Of a stretch of 64,000 nucleotides of DNA, positions 43,723 to 52,569 are shown piece by piece. A model generated the notes under the pieces. That model was given only the letters and a program-made list of their open reading frames with translations, was not told the DNA's origin and made no database searches. The position numbers and the translations under genes were made by a program. The first letter of the stretch is position 1. Each line of letters starts with the position of its first letter. This DNA is from CAIWAH01 sp964602595 (GTDB lineage Bacteria; Verrucomicrobiota; Verrucomicrobiia; Limisphaerales; UBA9464): the NCBI GenBank assembly GCA_964602595.1, contig CAZRRO010000001.1, positions 1 to 64,000 on the forward strand. Reading direction: 5' to 3'.

Positions 43723-45023
43723 GCGCACCGCTTACCCGCGTTGATCCCACGGTCACGGACGACGATCCCCTGGCGTCCCTGCCCGCGATGGCTTTGGTCG
43801 GCTCCACCCAACTCGCCCGGCGGTTGGCCCTGGGGCTGGTGGTGGCCTTCGTCGTCCTGCTTTTCGGCCTCCTCTTCCTGCCTTGGCGCCAATTCGTCAG
43901 CGGCACCGGCCGGGTCATCGCGTTTGACCCGCTCGACCGCCGGATCAACCTGGAGGCCCAGGTTTCCGGCCGGGTGAGGAAGCTGCACGTCGCAGAAGGC
44001 CAGCGAGTGAAGGCCGGCGAGGTCATCGTCGAGATTCAGGACAACGATCCGCAACTGCTCGGCAACCTCCGCCTCCAGCGCGAGGCCATCGCGTCCCGAC
44101 GGTCCTTCGCGAGCAACCGCGTGGACGATCTTTCCGTGCAGATCGCCCAGCAGGAACTGGCCCTCCAGCAGGCGCTCGACGTGGCCCGGCAGCGGGTGGC
44201 GTCCACGAAGATCGCCGCCGAGACCGCCGCCCTGAACTTCGAGCGAAGCCGCTCCCTGGAGGGCAAGGGCTTGGTTTCCCGGCGGGACTTCGAACTGGCG
44301 ACCCGCGACCGGACCAGCACCGCGGCCGACCAAGCGGGCGCCGAGGCGACCCTGCGCCGGACCGAGAACGACTTCCAGGCGACCTTGGCCGGACTACGCG
44401 CCCAGCGGGCCTCCGCCCAGGGTGAGGTGGCGGCCGCCGAACGCGACCTCGCGGGCATCGAGATCGCCATCAGCCAGAATCTGCGCCAAGTCGTCGAGGC
44501 GCCCCGCGACGGCATCGTGCTCAGCGTCACGGTCACCGACGGCACCTACCTCCGACCGGGTTCACCCATCTGCACGATCATTCCCGAGACCGACAGCCGC
44601 TACGTGGAACTGTGGCTCGACGGCAATGACGTGCCGCTCGTCCGGCCCCGGGGCCAGACCAACGGCGTGACCATCCCCGGCAGTCCGGTCCGGCTTCAGT
44701 TCGAGGGCTGGCCCGCCATCCAGATTGTCGGCTGGCCCGGAGTCGCGGTCGGCACGTTCGGCGGCGAAGTCGTGTTCATCGACGCGGCGGACAACGGCAA
44801 GGGACGCTTCCGAGTGGTGATCGCGCCGCAACCGGACGTGAAGGTGCGTGCCGGCCAGCCGGAAACCGTGACCTGGCCGTCGAACCGCTGGCTCCGCCAG
44901 GGTGTCCGCGCCAATGGTTGGGTCATGTTGGAACAGGTCCCGCTCTGGCGCGAAGTCTGGCGTCAGTTGAACGGATTCCCGCCGGTGGTGGCCGACGGCG
45001 AACCGGACAAGTTCAAGAAATGA
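43719..45023 (+). CDS. HlyD-family membrane fusion protein
   Basis: A 434-residue adaptor of type I secretion systems. One membrane helix (about 35-60), then lipoyl half-motifs (INLEAQVSGRVRKLHVAEGQRVKAGE; VEAPRDGIVLSVTVTDGTYLRPG) enclose a long coiled-coil hairpin (about 110-270). ATG 43719 is chosen because it overlaps the stop of the ABC gene and removes unrelated upstream codons. It is followed after 7 bases by the TolC-like gene. Confidence 0.88.
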   Translation: MSAPLTRVDPTVTDDDPLASLPAMALVGSTQLARRLALGLVVAFVVLLFGLLFLPWRQFVSGTGRVIAFDPLDRRINLEAQVSGRVRKLHVAEGQRVKAGEVIVEIQDNDPQLLGNLRLQREAIASRRSFASNRVDDLSVQIAQQELALQQALDVARQRVASTKIAAETAALNFERSRSLEGKGLVSRRDFELATRDRTSTAADQAGAEATLRRTENDFQATLAGLRAQRASAQGEVAAAERDLAGIEIAISQNLRQVVEAPRDGIVLSVTVTDGTYLRPGSPICTIIPETDSRYVELWLDGNDVPLVRPRGQTNGVTIPGSPVRLQFEGWPAIQIVGWPGVAVGTFGGEVVFIDAADNGKGRFRVVIAPQPDVKVRAGQPETVTWPSNRWLRQGVRANGWVMLEQVPLWREVWRQLNGFPPVVADGEPDKFKK

Positions 45024-45030
45024 ACCGGCC

Positions 45031-46458
45031 ATGCGTGCGTTCCGCCAACTCCTGACCGTCGGCGTCGCTTGGGCGGTGCTGAATTGGTGTCTGCCAGGCG
45101 CGGTCCGGGGCCAGACCAACGGGCCGGTCCCGCTGCGCCTTGGCGACGTGCTGCATTCCGTGACCAACCAGTATCCGCCGATGCTCGCAGCATTGATGGA
45201 GCGGGATATTGCGGCCGGTCGCCTCCGCAGCGCCCAGGGCGTGCTCGACTTCACGGTTTTCACCCGCCTCTTCGGCACACCACAGGGTTACTACGAATCG
45301 GGCACCTGGGATTCCGGCTTTGAGCAGTTCACCGGCATCTGGGGCGGCACCGTCTTCGGCGGCTACCGCATCACCCGCGGTGACCGCCTGCCGGACTACG
45401 ATTCCAGCCGCACCCAGCGGGACGGCGAGGCGCGGCTCGGCTTCCGCCTGCCCCTGCTCCGCGACGGCGCCATCGACCGGCGGCGGGCGAACCTGCTGAA
45501 GGCTGAACTCGACCAGAAGCTGGCCGATCCGCTGATCGCCCGGCAGCGGCTTGATTTCGTCCGCGCCGGCACCGTCGCCTACTTCAACTGGCTGGCCGCC
45601 GGGGAACGTTGGCGGGTCGCCGAGGAACTCCTCCGGATTGCCCGCGACCGGACTTCCGCCCTAGAAAGCCAGGCCGGTTCGGGCCTGCTGCCGCGGATCG
45701 TGCTCACCGACAACCAGCGGCTCGTCGTGGCCCGGGAAATCGGCAACGTGCAGGCGCAACGGCGGTTCGAGGCCGCGGGGCTGGCCTTGTCCCTGTTCCT
45801 CCGCGATGCCGAAGACGCACCGGTGAATCCGGGGCGGGAGCGTTTGGCGCCCGGTTTTCCGCCCATTGATGCGCCCGACGTCAGCCGGTTTGCCGGCGAC
45901 CTGCTCCAGGCCGAAACCCGCCGGCCCGAACTCGCCCGCCTGCGGCTGAATGCCGACAAACTCGCGGTCGACCGCCGGCTCGCGAAAAACCAACTCCTGC
46001 CCAACCTCGACGCCGGGGTGACCGGCAGCCAGGACTTCGGCCGCGACACCTACAAGGACAAGGGCGAGTTCGAGGTCCAGGCCGGCGTCGAGCTGCGGCT
46101 GCCCCTCCAACGCCGCGAGGCCAAGGGCCGACTCGCGGAAATCGAGGCCCAGACGGAGCAGCTCAACAACGAGCAACGGTTTGCCCGCGACCGGATCCGC
46201 ACCGAGGTGAACGACGTCTTCTCCGCGGTCAGCGCCGCCTACCAACAGAACCTGCGCACGCGGACCAACGTGGAATTGGCGCGACAGCTCCAAACCGCGG
46301 AGCAGGATCGGTTCAGTCAGGGCGCCACCGACCTGCTAGCGTTGCAGTTGCGGGAACAGGCCACGTTCGACGCCCAGATGGCGGAGATCGACGCCGCCTT
46401 CGAATACTTCCGCGCCCAGGCGGATTACCGCGCCGCGGCGGCCCTCGATCTGCCGTGA
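45031..46458 (+). CDS. TolC-family outer membrane protein of the secretion operon
   Basis: A 475-residue channel protein. Signal peptide about residues 1-28 (ending in GAVRGQ), then helical repeats of the TolC family (TVFTRLFGTPQGYYESG region; LARLRLNADKLAVDRRLAKNQLLPNLDA; ELRLPLQRREAKGRLAEIEAQTEQL). With the ABC protein and HlyD it completes a three-component exporter in one operon. No RTX-type or other obvious secreted substrate is encoded in the window. Confidence 0.86.
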   Translation: MRAFRQLLTVGVAWAVLNWCLPGAVRGQTNGPVPLRLGDVLHSVTNQYPPMLAALMERDIAAGRLRSAQGVLDFTVFTRLFGTPQGYYESGTWDSGFEQFTGIWGGTVFGGYRITRGDRLPDYDSSRTQRDGEARLGFRLPLLRDGAIDRRRANLLKAELDQKLADPLIARQRLDFVRAGTVAYFNWLAAGERWRVAEELLRIARDRTSALESQAGSGLLPRIVLTDNQRLVVAREIGNVQAQRRFEAAGLALSLFLRDAEDAPVNPGRERLAPGFPPIDAPDVSRFAGDLLQAETRRPELARLRLNADKLAVDRRLAKNQLLPNLDAGVTGSQDFGRDTYKDKGEFEVQAGVELRLPLQRREAKGRLAEIEAQTEQLNNEQRFARDRIRTEVNDVFSAVSAAYQQNLRTRTNVELARQLQTAEQDRFSQGATDLLALQLREQATFDAQMAEIDAAFEYFRAQADYRAAAALDLP

Positions 46459-46733
46459 CCGGCGCCTTGCAGGGCCGACTGGACCGGCCCGCGTTCACCA
46501 TCGAACACTTTACCGTGCCCGACGAACTACCGGATCCGTTCAAGGTCAATGTGCACCGGACCTTCGGCTTCGTGGCGGGCGCCGGCTTCGGATTCTGGGT
46601 GTCCGGCGACGTCTTCACCAACCCGTCCGCCAAGGTCGTCATTCCGTTCATCCTGGCCTGCGGAGTCCTGATTGGCTGGGTCGCCGGCCGCGGCCTCGAC
46701 CGGTTTTGGAATGACTGGTTCAGTGACCGCTGA
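46455..46733 (+). CDS. Small membrane protein of the secretion operon
   Basis: A 92-residue protein starting with GTG inside the TolC stop (GTGA). Residues about 38-55 (FGFVAGAGFGFWVSG) and 63-82 (VVIPFILACGVLIGWVAG) look like two membrane segments. No known family is recognised. The overlap with the TolC gene implies coexpression, perhaps as an accessory subunit. Confidence 0.6.
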   Translation: MTGALQGRLDRPAFTIEHFTVPDELPDPFKVNVHRTFGFVAGAGFGFWVSGDVFTNPSAKVVIPFILACGVLIGWVAGRGLDRFWNDWFSDR

Positions 46734-46757
46734 GGGGCCGGCCCGGCGGTCGGGGCG

Positions 46758-47213
46758 TCACACCACTTCGCGGAGCGCCGTCCGGCAATACCATTTCACC
46801 GCGTTGCTCATCGGCGGCTGGAGCGTCTCCAGTTCCTCCGCCGTGACCCAGCGGATGTCGTGGTGTTCCGCCTCGGCCAACGCCACGGCCCCGGCCTTGA
46901 CCCGGGCGAAGTAGATCATGCCAATGTGTTCGTGGGCGTCGCTGATCCGATGGATGTCGAGGAAGCGCGGCGCAATCAGGGCTCGGGTGCCCGGCTCGGT
47001 GGTCGGCGGCCGTTCGCCTAGCAATTCGACGTCCAGGCCGCTTTCCTCCTTCGCCTCGCGGAGGGCCGCGATCTCGGGATCCTCGTCGAGTTCGATGTGC
47101 CCGCCCAGCGGCAGCCACTTGTTCAGCTTGCGATGATGGATCACCAGCACCTTGCCGTCGTGGACGACGAAGATGGCCACGGTGAAGTCAATCAGGTCAT
47201 GGATGTGCGCCAC
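46758..47213 (-). CDS. Nudix hydrolase
   Basis: A 151-residue Nudix protein with a complete box: GHIELDEDPEIAALREAKEESGL, containing the REAKEE metal-binding core. Such enzymes hydrolyse nucleoside diphosphates linked to another moiety; the substrate is not evident. It is convergent with the secretion operon, with a 24-base gap. Confidence 0.88.
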   Translation of the reverse strand: MAHIHDLIDFTVAIFVVHDGKVLVIHHRKLNKWLPLGGHIELDEDPEIAALREAKEESGLDVELLGERPPTTEPGTRALIAPRFLDIHRISDAHEHIGMIYFARVKAGAVALAEAEHHDIRWVTAEELETLQPPMSNAVKWYCRTALREVV

Positions 47214-47321
47214 GCGTCCGAGCGGAACCCAAGGCGGTGCCCGGTGGCAAGGCCCGCGTCCGGTTCATGCGCAAACTCCGCGTGACAGCGGGGGACCGGT
47301 GTGGCTACTTCCGCCCGCACC

Positions 47322-47948
47322 ATGAAACGTGTTCTCACTGCCCTGCTCGTGGGCGTGGGGTTGACGGCCATGTCCGTAGCCCGCGCCGAAGACAAAAAGC
47401 CCGCCGCCGCGGCCGCCGCGCCGACCAACGAGGTCGCCGTGCTCAAGTTCAAGGACTTCGGCGAAATCACCTTCGAATTCCTGCCCGACCTGGCCCCGAA
47501 GACGGTCGAGAATTTCAAGAAGCTCACGCGCGACAAGTTCTACGACGGCACCAAGTCGCACCGCCTGATCCCGGGCTTCATGATCCAGCTCGGCGACCCG
47601 CTGACCCGTAACGACGCCATGCAGGCCCGCTGGGGCACCGGCGATCCCGGTTACAAGATCAACGCCGAGTTCAATGACACCTCCCATGTGCGGGGCGTGG
47701 TCTCCATGGCCCGCAGCCGGGATGTCAATTCAGCCGGCTCCCAGTTCTTCATCTGCTTCGGCACTGCGTCGCACTTGGACCGCCAATACACGGCCTTCGC
47801 CAAGGTGACCAAGGGCATGGATGTCCTCGACAAGCTGGAAAAGGTTTCCGTCGCCGGTCCCCAAGGCAGCACCCCGACGACCCCGGTGGTGCTCGAAAGC
47901 ATCACCCTCTCCCCCGCCCCGGCCGCCGCCAAACCCGCGGCGAAGTGA
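47322..47948 (+). CDS. Periplasmic cyclophilin-type peptidyl-prolyl isomerase
   Basis: A 208-residue PPIase with a signal peptide (MKRVLTALLVGVGLTAMSVARA). The cyclophilin domain has TVENFKKL, YDGTKSHRLIPGFMIQLGD, GVVSMARSRDVNSAGSQFFI and YTAFAKVTKGMDVLD. The catalytic arginine of the FHR motif is retained as SHRLIPGF, and the usual QGGD reads QLGD. ATG 47322 is preferred because the signal peptide begins there. It is paired with a signal-less paralogue starting 13 bases after its stop. Confidence 0.88.
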   Translation: MKRVLTALLVGVGLTAMSVARAEDKKPAAAAAAPTNEVAVLKFKDFGEITFEFLPDLAPKTVENFKKLTRDKFYDGTKSHRLIPGFMIQLGDPLTRNDAMQARWGTGDPGYKINAEFNDTSHVRGVVSMARSRDVNSAGSQFFICFGTASHLDRQYTAFAKVTKGMDVLDKLEKVSVAGPQGSTPTTPVVLESITLSPAPAAAKPAAK

Positions 47949-47961
47949 TCCTGATTTTCCC

Positions 47962-48495
47962 ATGAGCAATTCCACCGCCACCGATGAGGTGGCCATCATC
48001 AAGACCTCCGCCGGCGACATGATCGTCGAATTCTGGAGCGACGTCGCCCCCAAGACCGTTGAGAACTTCAAGAAGCTCGCGCGGCAGGGCTTCTACGACG
48101 GCACCGCGTTCCACCGCGTGATCCGCGGTTTCATGATCCAGGGCGGCGATCCGCTGACCAAGGATCCGAAACAGGAAGCCCGCTGGGGCACCGGCGATCC
48201 GGGCTACAAGATCAAGGCCGAGTTCAACGACCGCTCGCACCAGAAGGGCGTGCTCTCCATGGCCCGCAGCGCGAGTCCCGACAGCGCCGGCTGCCAGTTT
48301 TTCGTGGTGCACGGCAACGCCTCGTTCCTCGACAAGCAATACACCGCCTTCGGCAAGCTCATGAAGGGGCTCGACGTGCTCGACCAGATCGCGGCCACCC
48401 CCTGCAAGGCCGCCGGCGAGCAATCGCCCAGCCGTCCGATCCAGAGGCAGCATGTCGAAAGCGTGACCATCGTCGCCCGCTCATCGGTGGCGTGA
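47962..48495 (+). CDS. Cytoplasmic cyclophilin-type peptidyl-prolyl isomerase
   Basis: A 177-residue PPIase without a signal peptide. It has canonical FHRVIRGFMIQGGDP, GVLSMARSASPDSAGCQFFV and YTAFGKLMKGLDVLD motifs. It is clearly a paralogue of the preceding gene (shared APKTVENFKKL and RWGTGDPGYKI), so the pair arose by tandem duplication followed by gain or loss of the export signal. An intrinsic terminator follows. Confidence 0.92.
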   Translation: MSNSTATDEVAIIKTSAGDMIVEFWSDVAPKTVENFKKLARQGFYDGTAFHRVIRGFMIQGGDPLTKDPKQEARWGTGDPGYKIKAEFNDRSHQKGVLSMARSASPDSAGCQFFVVHGNASFLDKQYTAFGKLMKGLDVLDQIAATPCKAAGEQSPSRPIQRQHVESVTIVARSSVA

Positions 48496-48512
48496 CCGAA
48501 CATTCTCCGAAC

Positions 48513-48543
48513 AGGCGGACGGCCAAGGCCGTCCGCCTTTTTG
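48513..48543 (+). terminator. Intrinsic terminator after the cyclophilin pair
   Basis: A perfect 12-bp stem AGGCGGACGGCC/GGCCGTCCGCCT with an AA loop is followed by TTTTTGCTTT. It lies only about 8 bases before the ATG of the next small gene. Confidence 0.9.
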
Positions 48544-48551
48544 CTTTCGTC

Positions 48552-48752
48552 ATGGAACTCGAACAACTAGCCCACGCACTCCAGGCCATCGGCTGCCCGG
48601 CCGCCAAGTGCCCCGAGATGGCGGCCCAGCTCGACAAGCGCGCCCACCAACTCGCCGCGGAGACCGGACGCAGCCATGACGAGGCCCTGGTTCACCTCGT
48701 GAAACTGATGGCCGGCGGCTGGGCCGCCCAGGCCCGCACCACCAACGACTGA
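48552..48752 (+). CDS. Small helical protein of unknown function
   Basis: A 66-residue protein beginning MELEQLAHALQAIGCP, mostly helical, with CPAAKCPEM (two cysteines five residues apart), and no recognised domain. ATG 48552 gives a compact product; the open frame extends further upstream, but only through the terminator hairpin. It is followed after 14 bases by the Nudix gene, which supports its being real. Its own promoter is unclear because of the hairpin directly upstream. Confidence 0.55.
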   Translation: MELEQLAHALQAIGCPAAKCPEMAAQLDKRAHQLAAETGRSHDEALVHLVKLMAGGWAAQARTTND

Positions 48753-48766
48753 AAGCACCATCGAAG

Positions 48767-49348
48767 ATGCCCCCGGAAACCCCGATCAAACCCTGGCCGA
48801 TCGTCACCACGAAGGCGCTCGCGAACTACCGCATCTTCCAGCTCCGCACCGACCTGAAGGTGAATCCGCGGACCGGCAGCCAGCACGACTTCTTCGTCAT
48901 CGACTGCGCCGACTGGGTCAACGTGGTCGCGCTCACCCCGAGCCACCACGTGGTCATGATCGAGCAGTTCCGGCACGGCACCAACACCGTGGAACTGGAG
49001 ATTCCCGGCGGAATCATGGACCCGCACGAGACCGATCCCACCGTGGCGGGACCGCGGGAGCTGCGCGAGGAAACCGGTTACGAAGGCGGCCCCGCGCGTT
49101 TGGTGGGCACCATCTTCCCGAATCCGGCGATCCAATCGAACCGCTGCCACACCGTGCTGGTCGAGGCCGCCGAGGTGCGCCACGCCACCGAGTTTGACCA
49201 TGCCGAGGACATCGCCGTGCGGCTGGTGCCGCTCGCGGACATTCCCGGGCTGATCGCCACCGGCGCCATCCGACACGCGCTGGTGGTGGTGGCGCTTACC
49301 CACTTTCTCCTGCACTGGCAGGCTCGCCAGCCCGCCACGTCGCGGTAA
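48767..49348 (+). CDS. ADP-ribose pyrophosphatase-like Nudix hydrolase
   Basis: A 193-residue Nudix enzyme resembling NudF/ADP-sugar pyrophosphatases: VVMIEQFRHG, ELEIPGGIMD, and the Nudix box ending in RELREETGY. The proline-rich loop IFPNPAIQSNR is typical of ADP-ribose-type substrates. Its final codons overlap a sequence (49317-49340) resembling one arm of the REP-like element at 71-169. The next gene starts 10 bases later. Confidence 0.87.
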   Translation: MPPETPIKPWPIVTTKALANYRIFQLRTDLKVNPRTGSQHDFFVIDCADWVNVVALTPSHHVVMIEQFRHGTNTVELEIPGGIMDPHETDPTVAGPRELREETGYEGGPARLVGTIFPNPAIQSNRCHTVLVEAAEVRHATEFDHAEDIAVRLVPLADIPGLIATGAIRHALVVVALTHFLLHWQARQPATSR

Positions 49349-49358
49349 CCCTCGCCCC

Positions 49359-50147
49359 ATGAATCGCCGCCAATTCCTGCAAGCGGTCCCCGCCTGCGCC
49401 GCGGTCGCGACGGGCTGTGCCAGTTTGGGCCGGCAGCCGACGCTGCGGATCCTGTGCTACAACCTCCACCACAGCGAGGGCCTGGACCAGCGGGTGGATC
49501 TCGAACGCATCGCCCGGCTGATCCGGGAGAGCGGGGCGGATCTCGTCGCCTTGCAGGAAATTGACCTCGGCACCGAGCGGACCGGTCGGGTGGATCAGGC
49601 GGCGGAATACGTCCGGCTCACCGGACTCCACGGCCAGTTCGGCAAGGCGATCGACTTCCAGGGCGGACAATACGGGATGATGCTCCTGAGCCGTTGGCCA
49701 CTAGGTGATTTCACCGTCCATCGGCTGCCGAATCCCAATAACCGGGAGCAACGGTTGGCCGTTTCCGCCCGCATTGCGCCGCCGGGAATGAAGCCGTTCC
49801 GGTTCATTGGCATGCACCTCGACGCCACCCGCGACGATGGCGACCGCTGGTTGCAAGCGGGCTGGCTCCAGGACCGGTTCGCCAATGATCTGGAGCCCTC
49901 GATCATGGCGGGTGATTTCAATGACCGCCCGGAAAGCCGGGTCATGACCCGGATGCTTTCGCTCTGGCAGGACGCCGCCGCTGGCAATCCGCAGCCGACC
50001 ATCCCCGCCGACAAGCCCGACGCGCGAATTGATTTCGTGCTGGTGCGGCCACCGGGGACTTGGCGGATCAAGCACAGCGAGGTGCTACCGGAAGCCGTGG
50101 CGTCGGACCACCGGCCGCTGTTGGTGGAATTGTCGGCGCGCGGGTGA
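49359..50147 (+). CDS. Exported endonuclease/exonuclease/phosphatase-family protein
   Basis: A 262-residue metal-dependent phosphohydrolase fold. The N-terminus MNRRQFLQAVPACAAVATGC has an RR pair and a lipobox-like ATGC (C20), so it is probably an exported lipoprotein. Catalytic EEP motifs: ILCYNLHH, ALQEIDLG (Glu), GDFNDRP (Asp-Asn), and C-terminal SDHRPLLVEL (Asp-His). Substrates in this family range from DNA to phospholipids; none can be chosen here. It is convergent with the receiver gene (1-base gap). Confidence 0.85.
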   Translation: MNRRQFLQAVPACAAVATGCASLGRQPTLRILCYNLHHSEGLDQRVDLERIARLIRESGADLVALQEIDLGTERTGRVDQAAEYVRLTGLHGQFGKAIDFQGGQYGMMLLSRWPLGDFTVHRLPNPNNREQRLAVSARIAPPGMKPFRFIGMHLDATRDDGDRWLQAGWLQDRFANDLEPSIMAGDFNDRPESRVMTRMLSLWQDAAAGNPQPTIPADKPDARIDFVLVRPPGTWRIKHSEVLPEAVASDHRPLLVELSARG

Positions 50148-50148
50148 G

Positions 50149-50547
50149 CTAGGCGGAGGTGGCTCCAGGAACCGCCAGCGTTTCCTTCACGACGTTCAGG
50201 AAATCCACGAGGTTGAACGGCTTGGTGAGGGTGCGGACGGCCCCGGAGCGTTTGGCCAGATCCAAGTAGCTGTCCGGACTGATCCGACCGCCGGCGGACA
50301 TGGCGATGACGCGAAGGTCGGGCCGGGTGCGGCGCAGCTGGAGGATGAGTTCGATCCCTTCCATGTCCGGCATGATGATGTCGGTGACCACGAGATCGAC
50401 CGGCGAGTTGGCCAGCACCTTCAGGCCTTCCCGGCCGTTCTCCGCCTCCTGCACGGCATAACCGCCGCGAACGAGGGTTCGGCGAAGCATGGACCGGAGG
50501 TCGGGATCGTCATCAATGAGCAGGATGGTCGGCGGCGAGGTATTCAT
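50149..50547 (-). CDS. Stand-alone response regulator receiver
   Basis: A 132-residue single receiver domain: ILLIDDDPDLRSML with the acidic pocket, VVTDIIMPDMEGIEL with the phosphoacceptor Asp, and a late LTKPFNLVDFL lysine. No output domain. Its start overlaps the stop of the hybrid kinase (ATGA), so it is expected to receive phosphate from it or act as a phosphate sink. Confidence 0.92.
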   Translation of the reverse strand: MNTSPPTILLIDDDPDLRSMLRRTLVRGGYAVQEAENGREGLKVLANSPVDLVVTDIIMPDMEGIELILQLRRTRPDLRVIAMSAGGRISPDSYLDLAKRSGAVRTLTKPFNLVDFLNVVKETLAVPGATSA

Positions 50548-52544
50548 GGGCTGCGTTGGAGAGTTCGGAAAACGGCGTCGCTAAGGTCTTCCATCGAGGC
50601 GGGCTTGCGGACGATCTCGGCCACGCCGGCGGCTTCGGCAGCCAACCGGAGGTCCTCGGTGATGAAGCCGGAGCTCAGCACCACCGGCAGGTCCGGACGG
50701 GTCTTGCGGAGGGCGGCGGCCACCTCGATGCCGGACATGCCCGGCATGTTCAGGTCGGTAAGCACGAGGGCAAACGCCGCCGGCTCGGCGAGGAACGCGA
50801 TGATCGCCGAGCCGCCACCGGCGCAGGAGGTCACGCGGTAACCGAGCCGTTCGAGGACCCGGTGGGTTGCCCGTAGCATCGTTTCCTCGTCATCCACCAG
50901 CAGGATTCGTTGGCCCGCGCCCTTACGTCGTTCGACCTTGGCGCCGGCGGCCGCCCCACCTTCCGTTCCGCCCGACTCGGGGAAGTAGAGATCAAACGTG
51001 GTGCCCACACCCACGGTGCTTTCCACGACGATCGCGCCCTCGTGGGACTTCATGATGCCGTGGACGACCGAGAGACCGAGGCCGGTGCCCTTGCCGGGTT
51101 CCTTGGTCGTGAAGAAGGGCTCGAAGATCCGGCCGATCAATTCCGGGCCCATGCCCTTGCCGGTGTCGCGAACCCGCAGCCGCAGGTAACGCCCGGGGCG
51201 CAGGTCGGCATTCTGGGCGGCCTGGGCCGCGGACACCGATTCGGCAGTCAGGTCCACGTCGATCAGCCCGGTGGGATTCTCCATCGCGTGCCAGGCGTTG
51301 GTTCCCAGGTTGAGGATCACCTGTTGCACCTGGGTCTCGTCCGCCAGCACCAGCGGCAAGGATCCCTCCGCGACGTGAAGCTGAATCGTGACCACCGTCG
51401 GGATCGTGGACCGCAGCAACCGGACGCTTTCCTCGACGACGGGCCGGAGGTCCACGCGGTGGCGTTCCTGGCTGTTCTGCCGGGCGAAGGTCAGGATCTG
51501 CCGGACCAAGTGGGTCGCGCGCCGGCCGGCCTTGAGGATCTGTCCCACGGACTCGGCGGCCGGATGTTCCGCGGGCAGGTCGAGTTCCGCGAGCTGGGCA
51601 TTGCCGATGATGGCGCCGAGGATGTTGTTGAAATCGTGGGCAATGCCGCCGGAAAGTTGACCGACGGCCTCCATCTTCTGCGCCTGCAACAACTGGGATT
51701 CCAGAGACCGACGGTCGGAGATGTCAGTCCACGCGCCGATGACTTCGGCGGGACGGCCTTGGGCATCGCGCACAAGTCGTTTCTCGTCCCGCAGCCAAAC
51801 ATAGGTGCCGTCCTTTCGCCTAAAGCGAAACTCAAGCACCTGGTGTTCGATGTCGTAGGGCACCGGATTGGACCGGAGCACGCGATCACGGTCCGAAGGG
51901 TGCAGGTGGTCGCTCCACCAAGAGCCATGAACGGGATCACCCGGGGAGTAGCCGGTGAGATGGAACAGGTTGTCGCTGACCCAGTAGGCCCGCATTCCGA
52001 ACGGCGTGAGGCGCAGGGCGTAGATCACGCTGGGGCTGAGGGAGACAAACCGCCTGAGCTCTTCCTGCAGTGTCTTGCGCGCCATGAACTGGCCGATCTG
52101 CGAGCCGATGGTCCGCAGCATGTCCAGCATGCCCCCTCCGGCATCCAAGGGTTCGCACGACATGAAAGCCATCACCCCGGTGATCCGGTTGCCCGAGAAG
52201 ACCGGGAACGCCACGGCGCTGACGATTCCCGCGGCGAGGGCCGCTCGAGTCCGCCGGAACCCGGCGTCGGCGGCAATCTGTTGAATGACCAGCGGCTCGC
52301 CGCCCTGCCACACCCGCCCGGGCAGCCCCTCACCCGGGTCCAACCGGAGCTGCCGCGTCTGGAGGGCCAAGGCATCAAACTGGGGCGAATCCTCATGCCA
52401 CAGTTCGAGGCAGTTCAGCTTGCCGTCCCCGGGATCGACGCCCCAGATCTCGCCATACTCCCAGCCTTCGCCCCGGCAGAGGGCCGCCAGGACGCCCACG
52501 TAGGATGCCGCCAGCGTGCCGGCCCCAGCCAGGGCCTGGCTCAC
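50544..52544 (-). CDS. C-terminal part of split hybrid histidine kinase (GAF-PAS-HK-REC)
   Basis: A 666-codon open frame, GTG start. A GAF domain (about 10-160) is followed by a PAS domain (about 165-275; VSDNLFHLTGYSPGD), HisKA with H303 (GGIAHDFNNILG), an HATPase domain with DTGKGM and GTGLGLSVV, and a receiver (about 545-660; ILLVDDEETM, VLTDLNMPGM). Removing one copy of the 13-bp repeat at 52608-52633 fuses this frame to the upstream multi-PAS gene through a sensible linker (HGILLDVTDRLHGERRRSTEHAV), so the two were one gene. It could still be made separately, but no good ribosome site precedes the GTG. Confidence 0.88.
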   Translation of the reverse strand: MSQALAGAGTLAASYVGVLAALCRGEGWEYGEIWGVDPGDGKLNCLELWHEDSPQFDALALQTRQLRLDPGEGLPGRVWQGGEPLVIQQIAADAGFRRTRAALAAGIVSAVAFPVFSGNRITGVMAFMSCEPLDAGGGMLDMLRTIGSQIGQFMARKTLQEELRRFVSLSPSVIYALRLTPFGMRAYWVSDNLFHLTGYSPGDPVHGSWWSDHLHPSDRDRVLRSNPVPYDIEHQVLEFRFRRKDGTYVWLRDEKRLVRDAQGRPAEVIGAWTDISDRRSLESQLLQAQKMEAVGQLSGGIAHDFNNILGAIIGNAQLAELDLPAEHPAAESVGQILKAGRRATHLVRQILTFARQNSQERHRVDLRPVVEESVRLLRSTIPTVVTIQLHVAEGSLPLVLADETQVQQVILNLGTNAWHAMENPTGLIDVDLTAESVSAAQAAQNADLRPGRYLRLRVRDTGKGMGPELIGRIFEPFFTTKEPGKGTGLGLSVVHGIMKSHEGAIVVESTVGVGTTFDLYFPESGGTEGGAAAGAKVERRKGAGQRILLVDDEETMLRATHRVLERLGYRVTSCAGGGSAIIAFLAEPAAFALVLTDLNMPGMSGIEVAAALRKTRPDLPVVLSSGFITEDLRLAAEAAGVAEIVRKPASMEDLSDAVFRTLQRSP

Positions 52545-52569
52545 CGCATGTTCGGTGCTGCGCCGGCGT

